Numbered from the stretch's first letter, positions 17,953 through 26,860 are shown. The stretch is 64,000 nt of DNA from Micromonospora eburnea (GCF_900090225.1 NZ_FMHY01000002.1:2232001-2296000), one strand, 5' to 3'. Notes: generated from the letters alone by a model not told the origin. Program-made: numbers and translations.

Positions 17953-17973
17953 TTGAAAACGATTGTCATTATA
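17953..17973 (-). promoter_or_regulatory. Zur box of the CobW-L31 operon
   Basis: AT-rich imperfect dyad TGAAAAC-G-ATTGTCA in a GC-rich setting, 19-39 bp upstream of the CobW-like ATG. It fits the 7-1-7 Zur box of actinobacteria (TGAAAATNATTTTCA type). Zinc-bound Zur would repress the operon; zinc loss would release it. Confidence 0.78.
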
Positions 17974-18264
17974 GGCACGTGGTCGACGGCGAGTCGCAGG
18001 TGAGGTCCTCTCGCACGAAACGCCACGGCGGCTCGGTGGCGTCGGTGACGCAGGGGTCGCAGTGCGGTGTCACATCCCGGCGTCTGGTCGGCATGGACGT
18101 GGCCCGCTTCGCCGCCGAGCCCGCTCGCCTCTTCGTGGGCCCACGACTCTGCCGGCCGTCCGGCTTTCTGGCCAATGCCCTGGAGGTGCTGGCCCCGGCT
18201 CGTCAGTGCCGGTCGAGGTCGTTGGGGACCCCGAGTGGAGACCGCCGATCAGCCACGGTAAGAA

Positions 18265-18283
18265 TGAAAACCATTATCGTTAT
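18265..18283 (+). promoter_or_regulatory. Zur box of the rpmB-rpmG-rpsN operon
   Basis: TGAAAACCATTATCGTTAT, 21 bp upstream of the GTG start of rpmB. It shares TGAAAAC and the ATT core with the site at 17953, as expected for two divergent Zur-repressed operons. The roughly 290 bp between the two sites contain no gene. Confidence 0.75.
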
Positions 18284-18304
18284 GGCAAGCCTTGAGGAGT
18301 ACTT

Positions 18305-18541
18305 GTGTCCCGTCGCTGTGATGTCACCGGCGCAAAGCCGAGCTTCGGCAACGCCGTGTCCCACTCCCACCGGCGCACCCGCCGCCGGTGGAACCCCAAC
18401 CTGCAGAACCACCGCTACTGGCTGCCCTCGGAGCGGCGCTGGGTCCGCCTGACGCTCACCGCCAAGGCGCTGAAGACCGTGGACCGTAAGGGCATCGAAA
18501 AGGTCGTCGAGGAGCTGCGCGCCCGGGGGGTGACGGTCTGA
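18305..18541 (+). CDS. rpmB: 50S ribosomal protein L28 (zinc-independent paralogue)
   Basis: A 78-residue L28 starting at GTG 18305, giving the family N-terminus [15 protein letters not shown] and the [11 protein letters not shown] motif. Zinc-binding L28 has four cysteines; this one keeps only one, so it is the C-minus form used when zinc is scarce. It is first in the operon with L33 and S14, directly behind a Zur box. Confidence 0.95.
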   Translation: MSRRCDVTGAKPSFGNAVSHSHRRTRRRWNPNLQNHRYWLPSERRWVRLTLTAKALKTVDRKGIEKVVEELRARGVTV

Positions 18542-18708
18542 TGGCCCGGCAGACCGACGTCCGCCCGATCGTCCGGCTGCGCAGCACCGCCGGCACCGGC
18601 TACACGTACGTCACCCGCAAGAACCGCCGCAACGACCCCGACCGGATGGTGCTGCGCAAGTACGACCCGGTCGTCCGCCGGCACGTCGAGTTCCGAGAGG
18701 CGCGCTGA
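18541..18708 (+). CDS. rpmG: 50S ribosomal protein L33 (zinc-independent paralogue)
   Basis: A 55-residue L33: [20 protein letters not shown], then [21 protein letters not shown]. The two CxxC pairs of zinc-binding L33 are absent. Its ATG shares a base with the rpmB stop (TGATG), so the two are translationally coupled. Confidence 0.95.
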   Translation: MARQTDVRPIVRLRSTAGTGYTYVTRKNRRNDPDRMVLRKYDPVVRRHVEFREAR

Positions 18709-18709
18709 C

Positions 18710-19015
18710 ATGGCCCGCAAGAGCCTCGCGAACCGACAGGCCCGCCGCGCCGACCTGGTCACTCGCCACGCGCAGCGCCGCGCCGAGCTGAAGCGGACCA
18801 TCGCTCACCCGGACACCGACCCGGCGGTGCGGGACGCCGCCGCCCGCCAACTGGCGCAGTTGCCCCGCGACTCCAGCCCGGTGCGGCTGCGCAACCGGGA
18901 CGTCATCGACGGCCGACCACGAGGCGTGCTGACCCGCTTCGGGTTGTCGCGGGTGCGGTTTCGGGAAATGGCGCTGCGGGGCGAGCTGCCGGGGATCCGC
19001 AAGGCATCCTGGTGA
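18710..19015 (+). CDS. rpsN: 30S ribosomal protein S14 (zinc-independent, long form)
   Basis: A 101-residue long-form S14 with [17 protein letters not shown] at the start and the conserved [19 protein letters not shown] end. The zinc-binding short form is about 61 residues with CxxC pairs; here there are none. The ATG follows the rpmG stop by one base. Many actinobacteria add a fourth gene, rpsR2, to this operon; none is present here. Confidence 0.95.
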   Translation: MARKSLANRQARRADLVTRHAQRRAELKRTIAHPDTDPAVRDAAARQLAQLPRDSSPVRLRNRDVIDGRPRGVLTRFGLSRVRFREMALRGELPGIRKASW

Positions 19016-19439
19016 CGAAGTCGCCCACCACGCTGACGCCTGAATCGGCGACGTCGGCGCAACTTCATGCGGGTGTAAGACGAGGAATGACCGGGCCGTA
19101 GGCCGCGAAACACGGACGGGTTTCATCGAGTTGGAGGAGGCCGCCCGGCGTGGTGTTCGCGCCGGCGGCCGCCTCGATCGCCCTGCCGACCCGTACGAAG
19201 CGTGGTGGGTCAGCAGGAGGAGTAGTGAGTCCCGGACCGGCAACCCGTGACAGACCGCGCACCGAAGCTCCTCGGCCGGACGCGCGGATCGAGGCGCCGG
19301 CAACCCCTCGGCGACTCGGCATGGTCGAGGCGAGTCCGAAGTGACAGCCCCGACGCGGCGTGGCTCCTCGCCGGGCCGGGCACGGAGCCACGCCGCATCG
19401 ACAGTTCGTTCGCGTCGGGCTCGTCGACGCCCGGCACGC
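19016..19439. other. Intergenic region, no gene seen
   Basis: About 420 bp between the convergent rpsN operon and the znu/arsR operon. Short frames are present but unlike any family. No clean terminator hairpin was identified. Confidence 0.5.
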
Positions 19440-19724
19440 TCACCTGCAGTGCTTGAGCACGGCCAGGACGAGAGAGACGGCGGGAACCGTGGTGAGCGCG
19501 TAGTGCATCCGGCCCTGCTTGCGGTAGCGGCGTACGAGGCGGGCGTGGCGTAGGTGCCGAAGCTGGTGCGACACGTGCGGGGCGGGTAGCTGCAGTGCGC
19601 CCGAGAGTTCGGTGACGCACGCGTCGGCTCGCGTGAGCTGCTGCAGGATGCGAATGCGCGCCGGGTGGGCGATGGTGCGGAGCAGCTCGCTGATCTCCTC
19701 GATCGAGGCGGGTTCGGCGGTCAC
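19440..19724 (-). CDS. ArsR/SmtB-family transcriptional regulator
   Basis: A 94-residue winged-helix repressor: ELLRTIAHPARIRILQQL, recognition helix region LPAPHVSHQLRHLRHARLV and the wing RRYRKQGRMHYALT. The GTG start overlaps the stop of the permease gene (GTGA), making it the last gene of the zinc-uptake operon. A cysteine in ADACVTEL occupies the alpha-3 position where metal-sensing ArsR proteins keep one ligand, but a second alpha-3 ligand is not evident. It may sense a metal and regulate efflux or this operon. An ArsR sensor in an uptake operon that already has Zur is unusual. Confidence 0.85.
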   Translation of the reverse strand: MTAEPASIEEISELLRTIAHPARIRILQQLTRADACVTELSGALQLPAPHVSHQLRHLRHARLVRRYRKQGRMHYALTTVPAVSLVLAVLKHCR

Positions 19725-20551
19725 GGCGCGGGGCGGGAAATCGTGCGGAACGCGTCGCGCAGGCGGTGTGCCGCCAGTGACATGAGCAGGACGGCGGCGG
19801 CGGTTAGCGAGATGCTGCCACCGGCAGCGACGTTCGACAGCCGGGAGAGCCACAGTCCCGCGGCGGCGCTGCCGGCGCCGAGCATGGCGGCGAGAGCGGT
19901 CATGGGGGCGAGGCGGTCGGTCCAGGCGCGGGCGGCCGCGGCGGGGGCGACGATGAGTGCCAGGGCGAGGATGGTGCCGACGGCGGGCACGATCGCGACG
20001 ACGACGAGGTCGACCAGCAGCAGGAGAGCGAGGTCGAGCAGCCGGACGCGGTATCCGGCGGCGCCGGCGCCGGCGGGATCGAAACCGACGTACTGCAGGT
20101 GCCGGCCGCCGAGGGCGAGCGCCGCGGCGGTGAGTACCAGCAGGGCGATGGTCACGACCAGGTTCTCGGTGGTGACGGTGAGGATCGAGCCGACGAGGAA
20201 GGCGGACAGGTCTCGGCTGAAGCCGTTCTGGGTGGCGACCAGTGCGACGCCGAGCGCGAAGCCGGCGGAGAGGATGACGCCGGTGGCGGCGGTGGCCTCT
20301 TGGCCGCGGGTACGCGCCAGCACGGCGACGGCGGCAGCGGTCAGCAGGCCGGCGACCACGCCGCCGAGGTAGATGTTGATGCCGAGGATCGACGCGGCGA
20401 CCACGCCGGGGAACGTGGCGTGGGCCATGGTCATGGTGAAGAACGACAGCCGGCGCAGCACGACGTGTACGCCGACCAGACCGGTGAGCACCCCGACGGC
20501 GACGGCTTCGATCAGGGCGCGGCCGAAGGCGTCCTGCGGCAGCCAGCTCAC
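19721..20551 (-). CDS. Zinc/manganese ABC transporter permease (second subunit)
   Basis: A 276-residue ABC-3-type permease with about eight helices. Conserved stretches include VLRRLSFFTMTMAHATFPGV and AVGTILALALIVAPAAAARAW. The GTG start (SWLPQDAFGR) overlaps the stop of the preceding permease gene as GTGA. With that paralogue it probably forms a heterodimeric membrane channel served by the ATPase at 21411-22190. Confidence 0.9.
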   Translation of the reverse strand: MSWLPQDAFGRALIEAVAVGVLTGLVGVHVVLRRLSFFTMTMAHATFPGVVAASILGINIYLGGVVAGLLTAAAVAVLARTRGQEATAATGVILSAGFALGVALVATQNGFSRDLSAFLVGSILTVTTENLVVTIALLVLTAAALALGGRHLQYVGFDPAGAGAAGYRVRLLDLALLLLVDLVVVAIVPAVGTILALALIVAPAAAARAWTDRLAPMTALAAMLGAGSAAAGLWLSRLSNVAAGGSISLTAAAVLLMSLAAHRLRDAFRTISRPAP

Positions 20552-21414
20552 CGGGTCACCGTCGCGGGCGGGTGGGGTCGGCGGCGCAGCTGGCCGGCGA
20601 GCAGGGCGAGCAGGTAGCAGGCCACGAGGGTGAGCACCACCGCGGCGGCGGAGGTGAGCCGGACGCCGTATCGGACGGACGCGGTCCAGCTGGCCAGTAG
20701 GCCGAGGTAGGCGGCGAGGCCGGTGACGGCGGTGGCGATCACGGCCATGGCGGTGAGCCGGTCGGTCAGCAGGCGCGCGGTGGCGGCGGGCACGATGAGC
20801 AGGGCGATCACCAGGATGGTGCCGACGGCCTGTACGGCGGCGACGACGACCAGCGCGACGGCCGTGTTGAGCCCGAGATCGAGCAGGGTGAGGCGGTATC
20901 CGGCGGTGGCGGCGGCGATGGGGTCGAAGGCCCGCAGGATTAGCGGCCGGGCGGTGACGGCGAGGCCGATGAGCACGATCGCGGCCAGCACGGTGGTCTG
21001 GGCGAGCTGAGCGGGGGTGACGGTGAGCAGCCGGCCGAACAGGAACGCGGTCAGGTCGCTGGTGTAGGAGTGTTGACGGGAGACGAGCACCACGCCGAGC
21101 GAGAACATGGCGGTCAGCAGCACGGCCACCGTGGTGTCGTCGCTGAGCCGCCCCCAGCGGGTGAGCACGGTGAGCGCGACCGCGGTGAGCAGGGCGGCGA
21201 CGAGCGCGCCGCCGGCGATGCCGGTCCAGCCGGCGACGAGGAATCCGATGACCACGCCGGGAAAGACGGTATGGGTCAGCGCGTCGGCGACGAAGGCCAG
21301 CCGGCGCAGGAAGACCAGCACGCTGACCGGCCCGCACACCACGGCGAGCAGGAGCAGTTCGGCGAGGGCGCGGCCCATGAACAGCACACCGAACGGCGCG
21401 ACAAGATCACTCAT
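20548..21414 (-). CDS. znuB: Zinc ABC transporter permease (ZnuB-like)
   Basis: A 288-residue ABC-3-family permease with eight or so helices: VFLRRLAFVADALTHTVFPG and AVGTILVIALLIVPAATARL are the family landmarks. It overlaps the ATPase gene upstream by four bases. The presence of two different permeases is like the Sit/Mnt/Tro systems, but the Zur setting points to zinc. Confidence 0.9.
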   Translation of the reverse strand: MSDLVAPFGVLFMGRALAELLLLAVVCGPVSVLVFLRRLAFVADALTHTVFPGVVIGFLVAGWTGIAGGALVAALLTAVALTVLTRWGRLSDDTTVAVLLTAMFSLGVVLVSRQHSYTSDLTAFLFGRLLTVTPAQLAQTTVLAAIVLIGLAVTARPLILRAFDPIAAATAGYRLTLLDLGLNTAVALVVVAAVQAVGTILVIALLIVPAATARLLTDRLTAMAVIATAVTGLAAYLGLLASWTASVRYGVRLTSAAAVVLTLVACYLLALLAGQLRRRPHPPATVTR

Positions 21415-22190
21415 GGCGTCACCGTCCGGGCCGCGCCGGCGTGCAGGTCGGCGGCCTGGCTGCCGTAGCCGTAGGTGCCGGGTAGCTCCGCGAGGATCTG
21501 TTTGGTGGGGCCGGTGACGACGCGGCCGCCGTGGATGAGGCAGGCGGTGTCGGCGAGGTCGCGGGCCAGGCGCAGATCGTGGGTGCTGAGCAGAACGGCG
21601 GTGCCGGCGGCGGCGAGGTCCCGCAGTTGGGTCACGATGACGTCCTGGCTGGTGACGTCGAGACCGTTGAAGGGTTCGTCCATGAGCATCAGTCGGGTCT
21701 GGGCGGCGATGGCGCGGGCGAGCAGGACCCGTTGGCGTTGGCCTCCGGACAGCAGCCCGAAGCGGGTGAGTGCCCGGTCGGCCAGCCCGACTCGCTTTAG
21801 CGCGTCCGTGGCGATGGCGCGGTCGGTCGCGCGGATCTGCCGTAGCCAGCGGGTGGGCCGGTAGCGGCCCATGAGCACGACGCCGGCGGCGGTGACGGGG
21901 AAGTCCGCGTCGAGGGTGTCGACCTGCGGCACGTAGGCGGCTGCGCCGCGGGCCTGCCGGGCCGGCCGTCCGGCGACGGTGATCGCGCCGGCGAGGACGT
22001 CGGCGAGCCCGACGACGGCCTTGATGAGGGTGGACTTTCCGGCGCCGTTGGCGCCGACGAGGGCGACGATCTGGCCGGGCTCCACCGTGAGGTTCACGTC
22101 GGTGAGGACAGCGCGGCGCCGGTAGCCGACGCTCGCCTGCGCGAGGTGCAGGGCAGCGTCGGCCACCGGCGGGCTGGTGGGCTCAGCCAC
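21411..22190 (-). CDS. znuC: Zinc ABC transporter ATP-binding protein
   Basis: A 259-residue ABC ATPase: Walker A GANGAGKST, Q-loop YVPQVD, signature LLSGGQRQRVLLARAI, Walker B LMLMDEP and switch His in STHDLRL. The GTG at 22190 lies inside the last codons of znuA, an 8-bp overlap that makes sense of the start; the frame is open further but that part is antisense-like. It powers zinc import by the two permeases. Confidence 0.92.
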   Translation of the reverse strand: MAEPTSPPVADAALHLAQASVGYRRRAVLTDVNLTVEPGQIVALVGANGAGKSTLIKAVVGLADVLAGAITVAGRPARQARGAAAYVPQVDTLDADFPVTAAGVVLMGRYRPTRWLRQIRATDRAIATDALKRVGLADRALTRFGLLSGGQRQRVLLARAIAAQTRLMLMDEPFNGLDVTSQDVIVTQLRDLAAAGTAVLLSTHDLRLARDLADTACLIHGGRVVTGPTKQILAELPGTYGYGSQAADLHAGAARTVTP

Positions 22191-23127
22191 CGAGGGCCGC
22201 CACGATGGTGTCGGTGTTGTGTTCCTCGGCGCCCAGGTAGGTGCCCTGGGGGGTGCCTTCGGGGCCGAGGCTGTCGCCGTAGAGGGCATCCTCCCCGCCG
22301 ACCACCTTCACGCCGGCCTGGCGGGCGATCGCCTCGGCGGCTTTGGGCGGCAGGGAACTCTCGCTGAAGATCGCCTTGGTGCCGGTGGCCTTGATCTTCG
22401 CCACCAGGTCGTTGATCTGGGTGGCGGACAGTTCGGCGCTGGTGTCCAGGCTGGGGATCACCGCGCCGATGAACTGCAGCTGGTAGCGGTCGATGTAGTA
22501 GCCGAACGCGTCGTGGTTGGTGACCAGCTTGCGGGCGTCCGCCGGCAGGGCGGCGAACTTGCGCTCGTTGTCCGCGTCGAGCTTGTCGAGCTTCGCCGCG
22601 TACGCCTGGAAGTTCGCGCGGTAGGTGTCGGCGTGGTCGGGGTCGGCGGTGACGAGGGCCTTCTCGATGTTCTCCGCCATGATCTTTGCGTTGCGGGGGT
22701 TGTGCCAGATGTGCGGGTCGCCGTCCTTCGTCTCTTCGTCGTCGGGGTCGCCCTTGCGCAGGGCCACTCCCTGTGAGGTGTCGACGACGGTTCCCTTGAA
22801 GCCGGCCGAGGAGATGGTGTCGTCGAGCCATTCCTCGAGTCCGACGCCGTTCTTGATGACGAGCTTGGCGGCCCCGATCGCCTGGATGTCGGCGGGGGTG
22901 GGCTCGTAGTCGTGGGGGTCGACGTTCGGCTTGATGATCTGGGTGACGCTGGCGGCGTCGCCGCCGACGTTGCGCGTGAAGTCGGCGACCTCGGGCGTCG
23001 TGGCGACCACGGCGATGGTGCCGTTCTTCGCCGCGGTCGCGGTGCCGGTGTCGGCACCGCAGCCGGCGACGGTGCCGATCGTCGCTATCGCCAGGACGGT
23101 GCCGAGCATACGGGTGGACAGGTTCAC
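22183..23127 (-). CDS. znuA: Zinc ABC transporter substrate-binding lipoprotein
   Basis: A 314-residue cluster A-I binding protein. The N-terminus is a lipoprotein signal with lipobox VAGC (Cys23). Metal-ligand segments NVDPHDYEP, DGDPHIWHNP and LVTNHDAFGYY supply the three histidines, and FSESSLPPKAAE carries the acidic region. A short charged loop before HIW (DPDDEETKDGD) resembles the metal-gathering loop of ZnuA. First gene of the five-gene znuA-znuC-permease-permease-arsR operon. Confidence 0.93.
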   Translation of the reverse strand: MNLSTRMLGTVLAIATIGTVAGCGADTGTATAAKNGTIAVVATTPEVADFTRNVGGDAASVTQIIKPNVDPHDYEPTPADIQAIGAAKLVIKNGVGLEEWLDDTISSAGFKGTVVDTSQGVALRKGDPDDEETKDGDPHIWHNPRNAKIMAENIEKALVTADPDHADTYRANFQAYAAKLDKLDADNERKFAALPADARKLVTNHDAFGYYIDRYQLQFIGAVIPSLDTSAELSATQINDLVAKIKATGTKAIFSESSLPPKAAEAIARQAGVKVVGGEDALYGDSLGPEGTPQGTYLGAEEHNTDTIVAALGG

Positions 23128-23157
23128 TACCGCTCCTTGCTCATCGGATGATCGGAA

Positions 23158-23179
23158 CGGTAATCATTTGCAATAAGCA
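23158..23179 (-). promoter_or_regulatory. Zur box of the znuA operon
   Basis: On the minus strand the site reads TTATTGCAAATGATTACC, an imperfect AT-rich dyad 31-52 bp upstream of the znuA ATG. It is similar to the other two Zur sites in its position and in the ATT/AAT core, though its symmetry is weaker. Confidence 0.62.
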
Positions 23180-23229
23180 CGTCTAGCTGTCAGGTGCTCA
23201 TATCAGCACCCGTGCAACCATCGCCGGTC

Positions 23230-23952
23230 CTACTCGTACGGTTCGGCGGGCGCGCTGATCTTCTCCCAGGTACTCACCTCGAAGTAGGGGACGTCGGCGT
23301 CGTTGACGGGGTCCTTGACGGTGTGCGGGATCCACCGGCCGGTGGCCCGTACCCAGGTGTTCGCCGGTGCCTGCGGCACCTGGCCACGTAGGCCGATCTT
23401 GATGGGGACGCCGTCGGCGGCGCAGCAGGACAGCACGATGCGCGCGAGCATGGGCTGGCCGTCCGGCTCGGGAGCGATGAAGCCGGTCAACTGGATACGC
23501 CGGTCCTGCAGGGTCCGGCCGTGGTCATAGACGGCCCGGTAGCCGTAGTCGAGGAGGGCGAGGTCGGCCGGGTCGCCGGGCGGCAAGGGCGGGTAGGCGA
23601 CGTCCCGGTTGTCGGCCAGGGCGGAACCGGCGCGTGACACGGTGTCGGCGCCAAGCGCCGGCGGGACGACGAAGAGCAGGGTGAGCGCCGGCGCCAGCAA
23701 CAACCAGCCGACGCCCGGTCCCGAGCGGCCGTGACCGTGTCCGTCGTCGTCCGGCTTGGCCTCGGGCCGGTTGAGATGTCGCAACTCCTGCAGGAGTGCC
23801 ACGATCGCGGCGATGACCAGCAGCGTTCCGGCGGCGATGAGGAAGGGCCGCAGTCCCTGTTTGACGTAGCGCAGGTACAGGTCGGTGATGCTGGCGCGCA
23901 GGATCGCGCCGCCGAGGAAGAGCATCACCATTGCCTGCGAGGCCCGATTCAC
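23230..23952 (-). CDS. TIGR03943 family putative permease subunit (DUF1980)
   Basis: A 240-residue protein with two N-terminal helices (AMVMLFLGGAILRASITDLY and RPFLIAAGTLLVIAAIVALL), a third helix near residue 90 and a C-terminal domain with ARIVLSCCAADGVPIKIGL. The CC pair is a hallmark of the TIGR03943/DUF1980 family. The GTG start overlaps the stop of the DUF318-type permease gene as GTGA; the two always travel together and probably form one complex. A metal-related transport role is suspected from its place between znuA and zur. A His-rich linker (DDDGHGHGR) might bind metal. Confidence 0.82.
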   Translation of the reverse strand: MNRASQAMVMLFLGGAILRASITDLYLRYVKQGLRPFLIAAGTLLVIAAIVALLQELRHLNRPEAKPDDDGHGHGRSGPGVGWLLLAPALTLLFVVPPALGADTVSRAGSALADNRDVAYPPLPPGDPADLALLDYGYRAVYDHGRTLQDRRIQLTGFIAPEPDGQPMLARIVLSCCAADGVPIKIGLRGQVPQAPANTWVRATGRWIPHTVKDPVNDADVPYFEVSTWEKISAPAEPYE

Positions 23953-24875
23953 CAGATCACCGTCCCGACCGTGGCCGCAACGAGTACGGCGAGGGCGAAG
24001 GTGGCCGGTGCGAACCGGGCGGCGAACCGTCGCCCGAACATGCCGGCCTGCATGGACACGAGTTTCAGGTCGACCATGGGACCGACCACGAGGAAGGCCA
24101 GCCGGGCGGTCAGGGAGAACTGCGACAGCGACGCGGCGACGAACGCATCCGCCTCGGAGCAGATCGACAGCAGCACGGCCAGCGCCGCGAGGGCGAGCAC
24201 CGACAGCATCGGTCGGGCGGCCAGGTCGTGCAGGAGTTGCTGGGGTACGGCCACGTTGATGGTGGCCGCGGCCATGGCGCCGACGACGAGGAACCCGCCG
24301 GCGTGGATGATGTCGTGCCGGCAGGCGGTCCAGAACGCCGTCATCCGGGGCAGCCCGTCGAGGTGGGCACGGTGCGGCAGGCGAATCCACTCCGTGCGGC
24401 CCAGCCGCAGCCACAACCATCCCATCAACAGGGCGACCACCAGACCGGCACCGCCCCGGGCGACGACCATCTCCGGATTGCGCGGGAACGCGACCGCCGT
24501 GGCGGTGAGCACGATCGGGTTGATCGCTGGCGCGGCGAGCAGGAACGCCAACGCGGCAGCCGGGGTGACCCCGCGGCGGATCAGCGACCCGGCGATGGGC
24601 ACCGAGCCGCACTCGCAGCCGGGAAGGACCACCCCGGCGACCCCGGCGACCGGAACCGCGAGCGCCGGGTGGCGAGGCAGGGCCCGGGCCCAGAACGAGC
24701 GCGGTACGAACACCGCGATGACAGCCGACAACACCACCCCGAAGACGAGGAACGGCACCGCCTGCACCATCACCGACACGAACACCGTCAGCCACGTCTG
24801 TAGACGCGGGTCGGCGACCAGCGCGCCGATCTGCCGGTGCAGGACGCCGACCAAGATGAGCAGGGCGACCAACAC
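23949..24875 (-). CDS. DUF318/UPF0718-type permease
   Basis: A 308-residue membrane protein with about eight helices. The family motif GCECGSVPIAGSLIRRG contains the conserved cysteine pair; AFLLAAPAINPIVL, SICSEADAFVAASL and VGPMVDLKLVSM are the other landmarks. The GTG at 24875 starts almost inside helix 1. A CTG at 24980 with GAAGG upstream would add a 35-residue Pro-rich cytoplasmic leader and may be the true start, since a stop codon lies immediately before it. Coupled to the TIGR03943 gene; presumed metal-linked transporter of unknown direction. Confidence 0.82.
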   Translation of the reverse strand: MLVALLILVGVLHRQIGALVADPRLQTWLTVFVSVMVQAVPFLVFGVVLSAVIAVFVPRSFWARALPRHPALAVPVAGVAGVVLPGCECGSVPIAGSLIRRGVTPAAALAFLLAAPAINPIVLTATAVAFPRNPEMVVARGGAGLVVALLMGWLWLRLGRTEWIRLPHRAHLDGLPRMTAFWTACRHDIIHAGGFLVVGAMAAATINVAVPQQLLHDLAARPMLSVLALAALAVLLSICSEADAFVAASLSQFSLTARLAFLVVGPMVDLKLVSMQAGMFGRRFAARFAPATFALAVLVAATVGTVIW

Positions 24876-25518
24876 CTCGACCGAGCCGATCGTCCGCTCC
24901 CTGACAGGGGCGGTGGGCGGGGGGCCTGGGGTCGCCGAAACGGCTGGCGGGATAGGGGCTGCGGGCTCGGTCGTGCTCAGGGCGAATCACCTTCTCTGGC
25001 CAACGACCGCATCCTAATGTGATCGCCCCATTACAGAACGCTTAAAATGGGTGATGCTCATCCCGATTGGGAAGCCGGCGACGGGCATCGCGAATGGGAT
25101 TTGTCTACGGCGCCGGTTGCCATGGCCCACGATCCCGCCTTCGTCGGGAATCAGGTTGAGCTCACCGCACGGCTGCGGCCGGGCAATGAGCGATGGCACT
25201 CGCCGTCGCCGTCTCACCGTGCCCGGGGCGGTAGCCGCGCTCGGGGCGGGGCAATGGAACGTTCCGGTGGTCGAAATCGGCGGTGTCTGTCGCCGCCGGC
25301 CGTCGACCTGTATCCAGGTGGGCGCTCGCCAACGGCTTGGAGTCGCTGGTTCTGCGACGGCTCCATTCGCTGGACCACGTTGTTAGCCGGTGATGACACG
25401 GGGTGTGAACATATGCGCAATGCATAATGGGTTCGGATGTCACGTGACCACCGACGTCACGGGAGGACAGGGAATCGGGCGTCGAGGCAGGCGCTGTGAC
25501 GAGTGGAGACGGCGGACG
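24876..25518. promoter_or_regulatory. Divergent regulatory region between the permease pair and zur
   Basis: About 640 bp without a recognised gene. A dyad TAATG-N9-CATTA at 25015-25033, upstream of the permease, could be an operator. Close to zur, the AT-rich segment CATATGCGCAATGCATAAT (25410-25427) looks like a promoter with CATAAT as a -10 element and contains a small palindrome suited to a metalloregulator. The remaining frames look non-coding. Confidence 0.4.
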
Positions 25519-25923
25519 GTGACCGAGGCGATGCCCACTACGACCCGCAATACCCGGCAACGTGCCGAGGTGTTGGCGCTGCTGCGCGAGGTGGAGGGCT
25601 TCCACAGCGCGCAGCAGCTGCACCAGATGCTCGTCGACCGCAAGGCGCGGGTCGGCCTGACCACCGTCTACCGGACGCTGCAGATGCTGGTGGACAGCGG
25701 CGAGATCGACTCGACACGGCTGCCGGGTGGGGAGTATCTGTACCGGCGGTGTAGCCAGAGCCGGCACCACCATCACCTGGTGTGCCGTGAGTGCGGCCGC
25801 GCGGTCGAGGTCGCGGGCCCGGCCGTGGAGCGGTGGGCCGACCAGGTTGCCAGCCAGCACGGTTACACCGACGTCGGCCACACCCTGGAGATCTTCGGCA
25901 CGTGCGGTAAGTGCGCCGCCTGA
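25519..25923 (+). CDS. zur: Zinc uptake regulator Zur (Fur family)
   Basis: A 134-residue Fur-family repressor. DNA-binding helix: LTTVYRTLQMLVDSGEIDS. The structural zinc site uses C89-x2-C92 and C129-x2-C132. The regulatory site is suggested by SRHHHHLVC just before it and by the late His of GYTDVGHTLEIFG. GTG 25519 (VTEAMPTTTRNTRQR) is preferred; ATG 25531 is possible. It sits among three zinc-starvation operons carrying Zur-type sites, which supports Zur over Fur. Zinc-loaded protein represses these operons. Confidence 0.92.
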   Translation: MTEAMPTTTRNTRQRAEVLALLREVEGFHSAQQLHQMLVDRKARVGLTTVYRTLQMLVDSGEIDSTRLPGGEYLYRRCSQSRHHHHLVCRECGRAVEVAGPAVERWADQVASQHGYTDVGHTLEIFGTCGKCAA

Positions 25924-25929
25924 TCTGAT

Positions 25930-26838
25930 CGGTGAGATCCGCTCCGGCTCGCTCGTTGGCCCACGCGGCGGCGTTGCGCCGGTGGAACTCATGCGCCCAC
26001 TGGGTGAATGCCGCCCAGTCCTGCACCGTGTCGTCCACCGCCTTTACGAGCTGGGCGAGGGCTGCCTGGTTGGCGGGCTCGAACTCGGCCAGCGGGCCGA
26101 CCGTGCCTCGCTCCGCCCGCCGCACGTAACTGGACCTGCTGAACCAGGTCAACAGGTCGCCGCCGACGTGCTCGCGGAGGAACTCCACGTCGCCGGCGTC
26201 CTCGACCTTGTTTCCGACCACCGACAGCGCCACGCCGTAGTCACGAGCGTAGCCGGCGTACTGCCGGTAGACCCCGACGCTGCGCACCGTCGGCTCGCAC
26301 ACCAGTACCGTGCGGTCGAAGCGGGTGAACAGCCCGGAGGCGAACGAGTCCGCGCCCGCGGTCATGTCCACCACGACGTACTCACCAGGCCCGTCGAGCA
26401 TGTGATTGAGCGCAGCTCCACCGCCCCCACCTTCGAGTGGTAGCAGGCCACGCCGAGATCGTCCGCGGCGAACTCGCCAGTGACCGCCAACCGCACCCCA
26501 TCGACCTCTCGCACGCAGGCGGCGTAGATCGGGTTGTCCTTGGCCACCCGCAGCAGCCGCGAACCGCGCCCCGGCGGAGTCGTCTTGACCATTCGATCCG
26601 CGCTGGTGATGCGAGGGTTAGCGCCGCGAAGGTAGCCCTTGATGGCTGACAGGTGCTCACCGAGCGGCCTCACCGGTGGCGGCGCGTCCGCGTCCCCGCC
26701 GAGGGCGGCAGCGAGGTGCTGGTTGATGTCGGCGTCGATGGCCAGCACCGGCAGGCACTGGCCGGCGAGATGCCGGGCGAACAGTGCGGCGAGCGTTGTC
26801 TTGCCGCTGCCGCCCTTGCCTACGAACGCGACCTTCAC
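25930..26838 (-). pseudogene. CooC/MinD-type P-loop ATPase, frameshifted
   Basis: A deviant Walker ATPase of the CooC (metal-insertion) group split in two frames. The first half begins at GTG 26838 with VAFVGKGGSGKTTLAALFA and AIDADINQHLAAALGG; after a one-base loss near 26395 the second frame continues HMLDGPGEYVVVDMTAGADS and VLVCEPTVRSVGVY. Restoring one base between them recovers a continuous protein. No stop codon appears at the natural end; the frame runs on antisense to zur. GGGAGGG precedes the start. CooC-type proteins load nickel or other metals into enzymes. Either a decayed gene or a sequencing error. Confidence 0.75.
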
Positions 26839-26860
26839 CGCTAACGCCCTCCCTCTCTAT

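Noticed and set aside
25538..25929. C-terminal extension of the CooC-like ATPase antisense to zur
   Set aside because: Composition is typical of a shadow frame and the family ends before this point.
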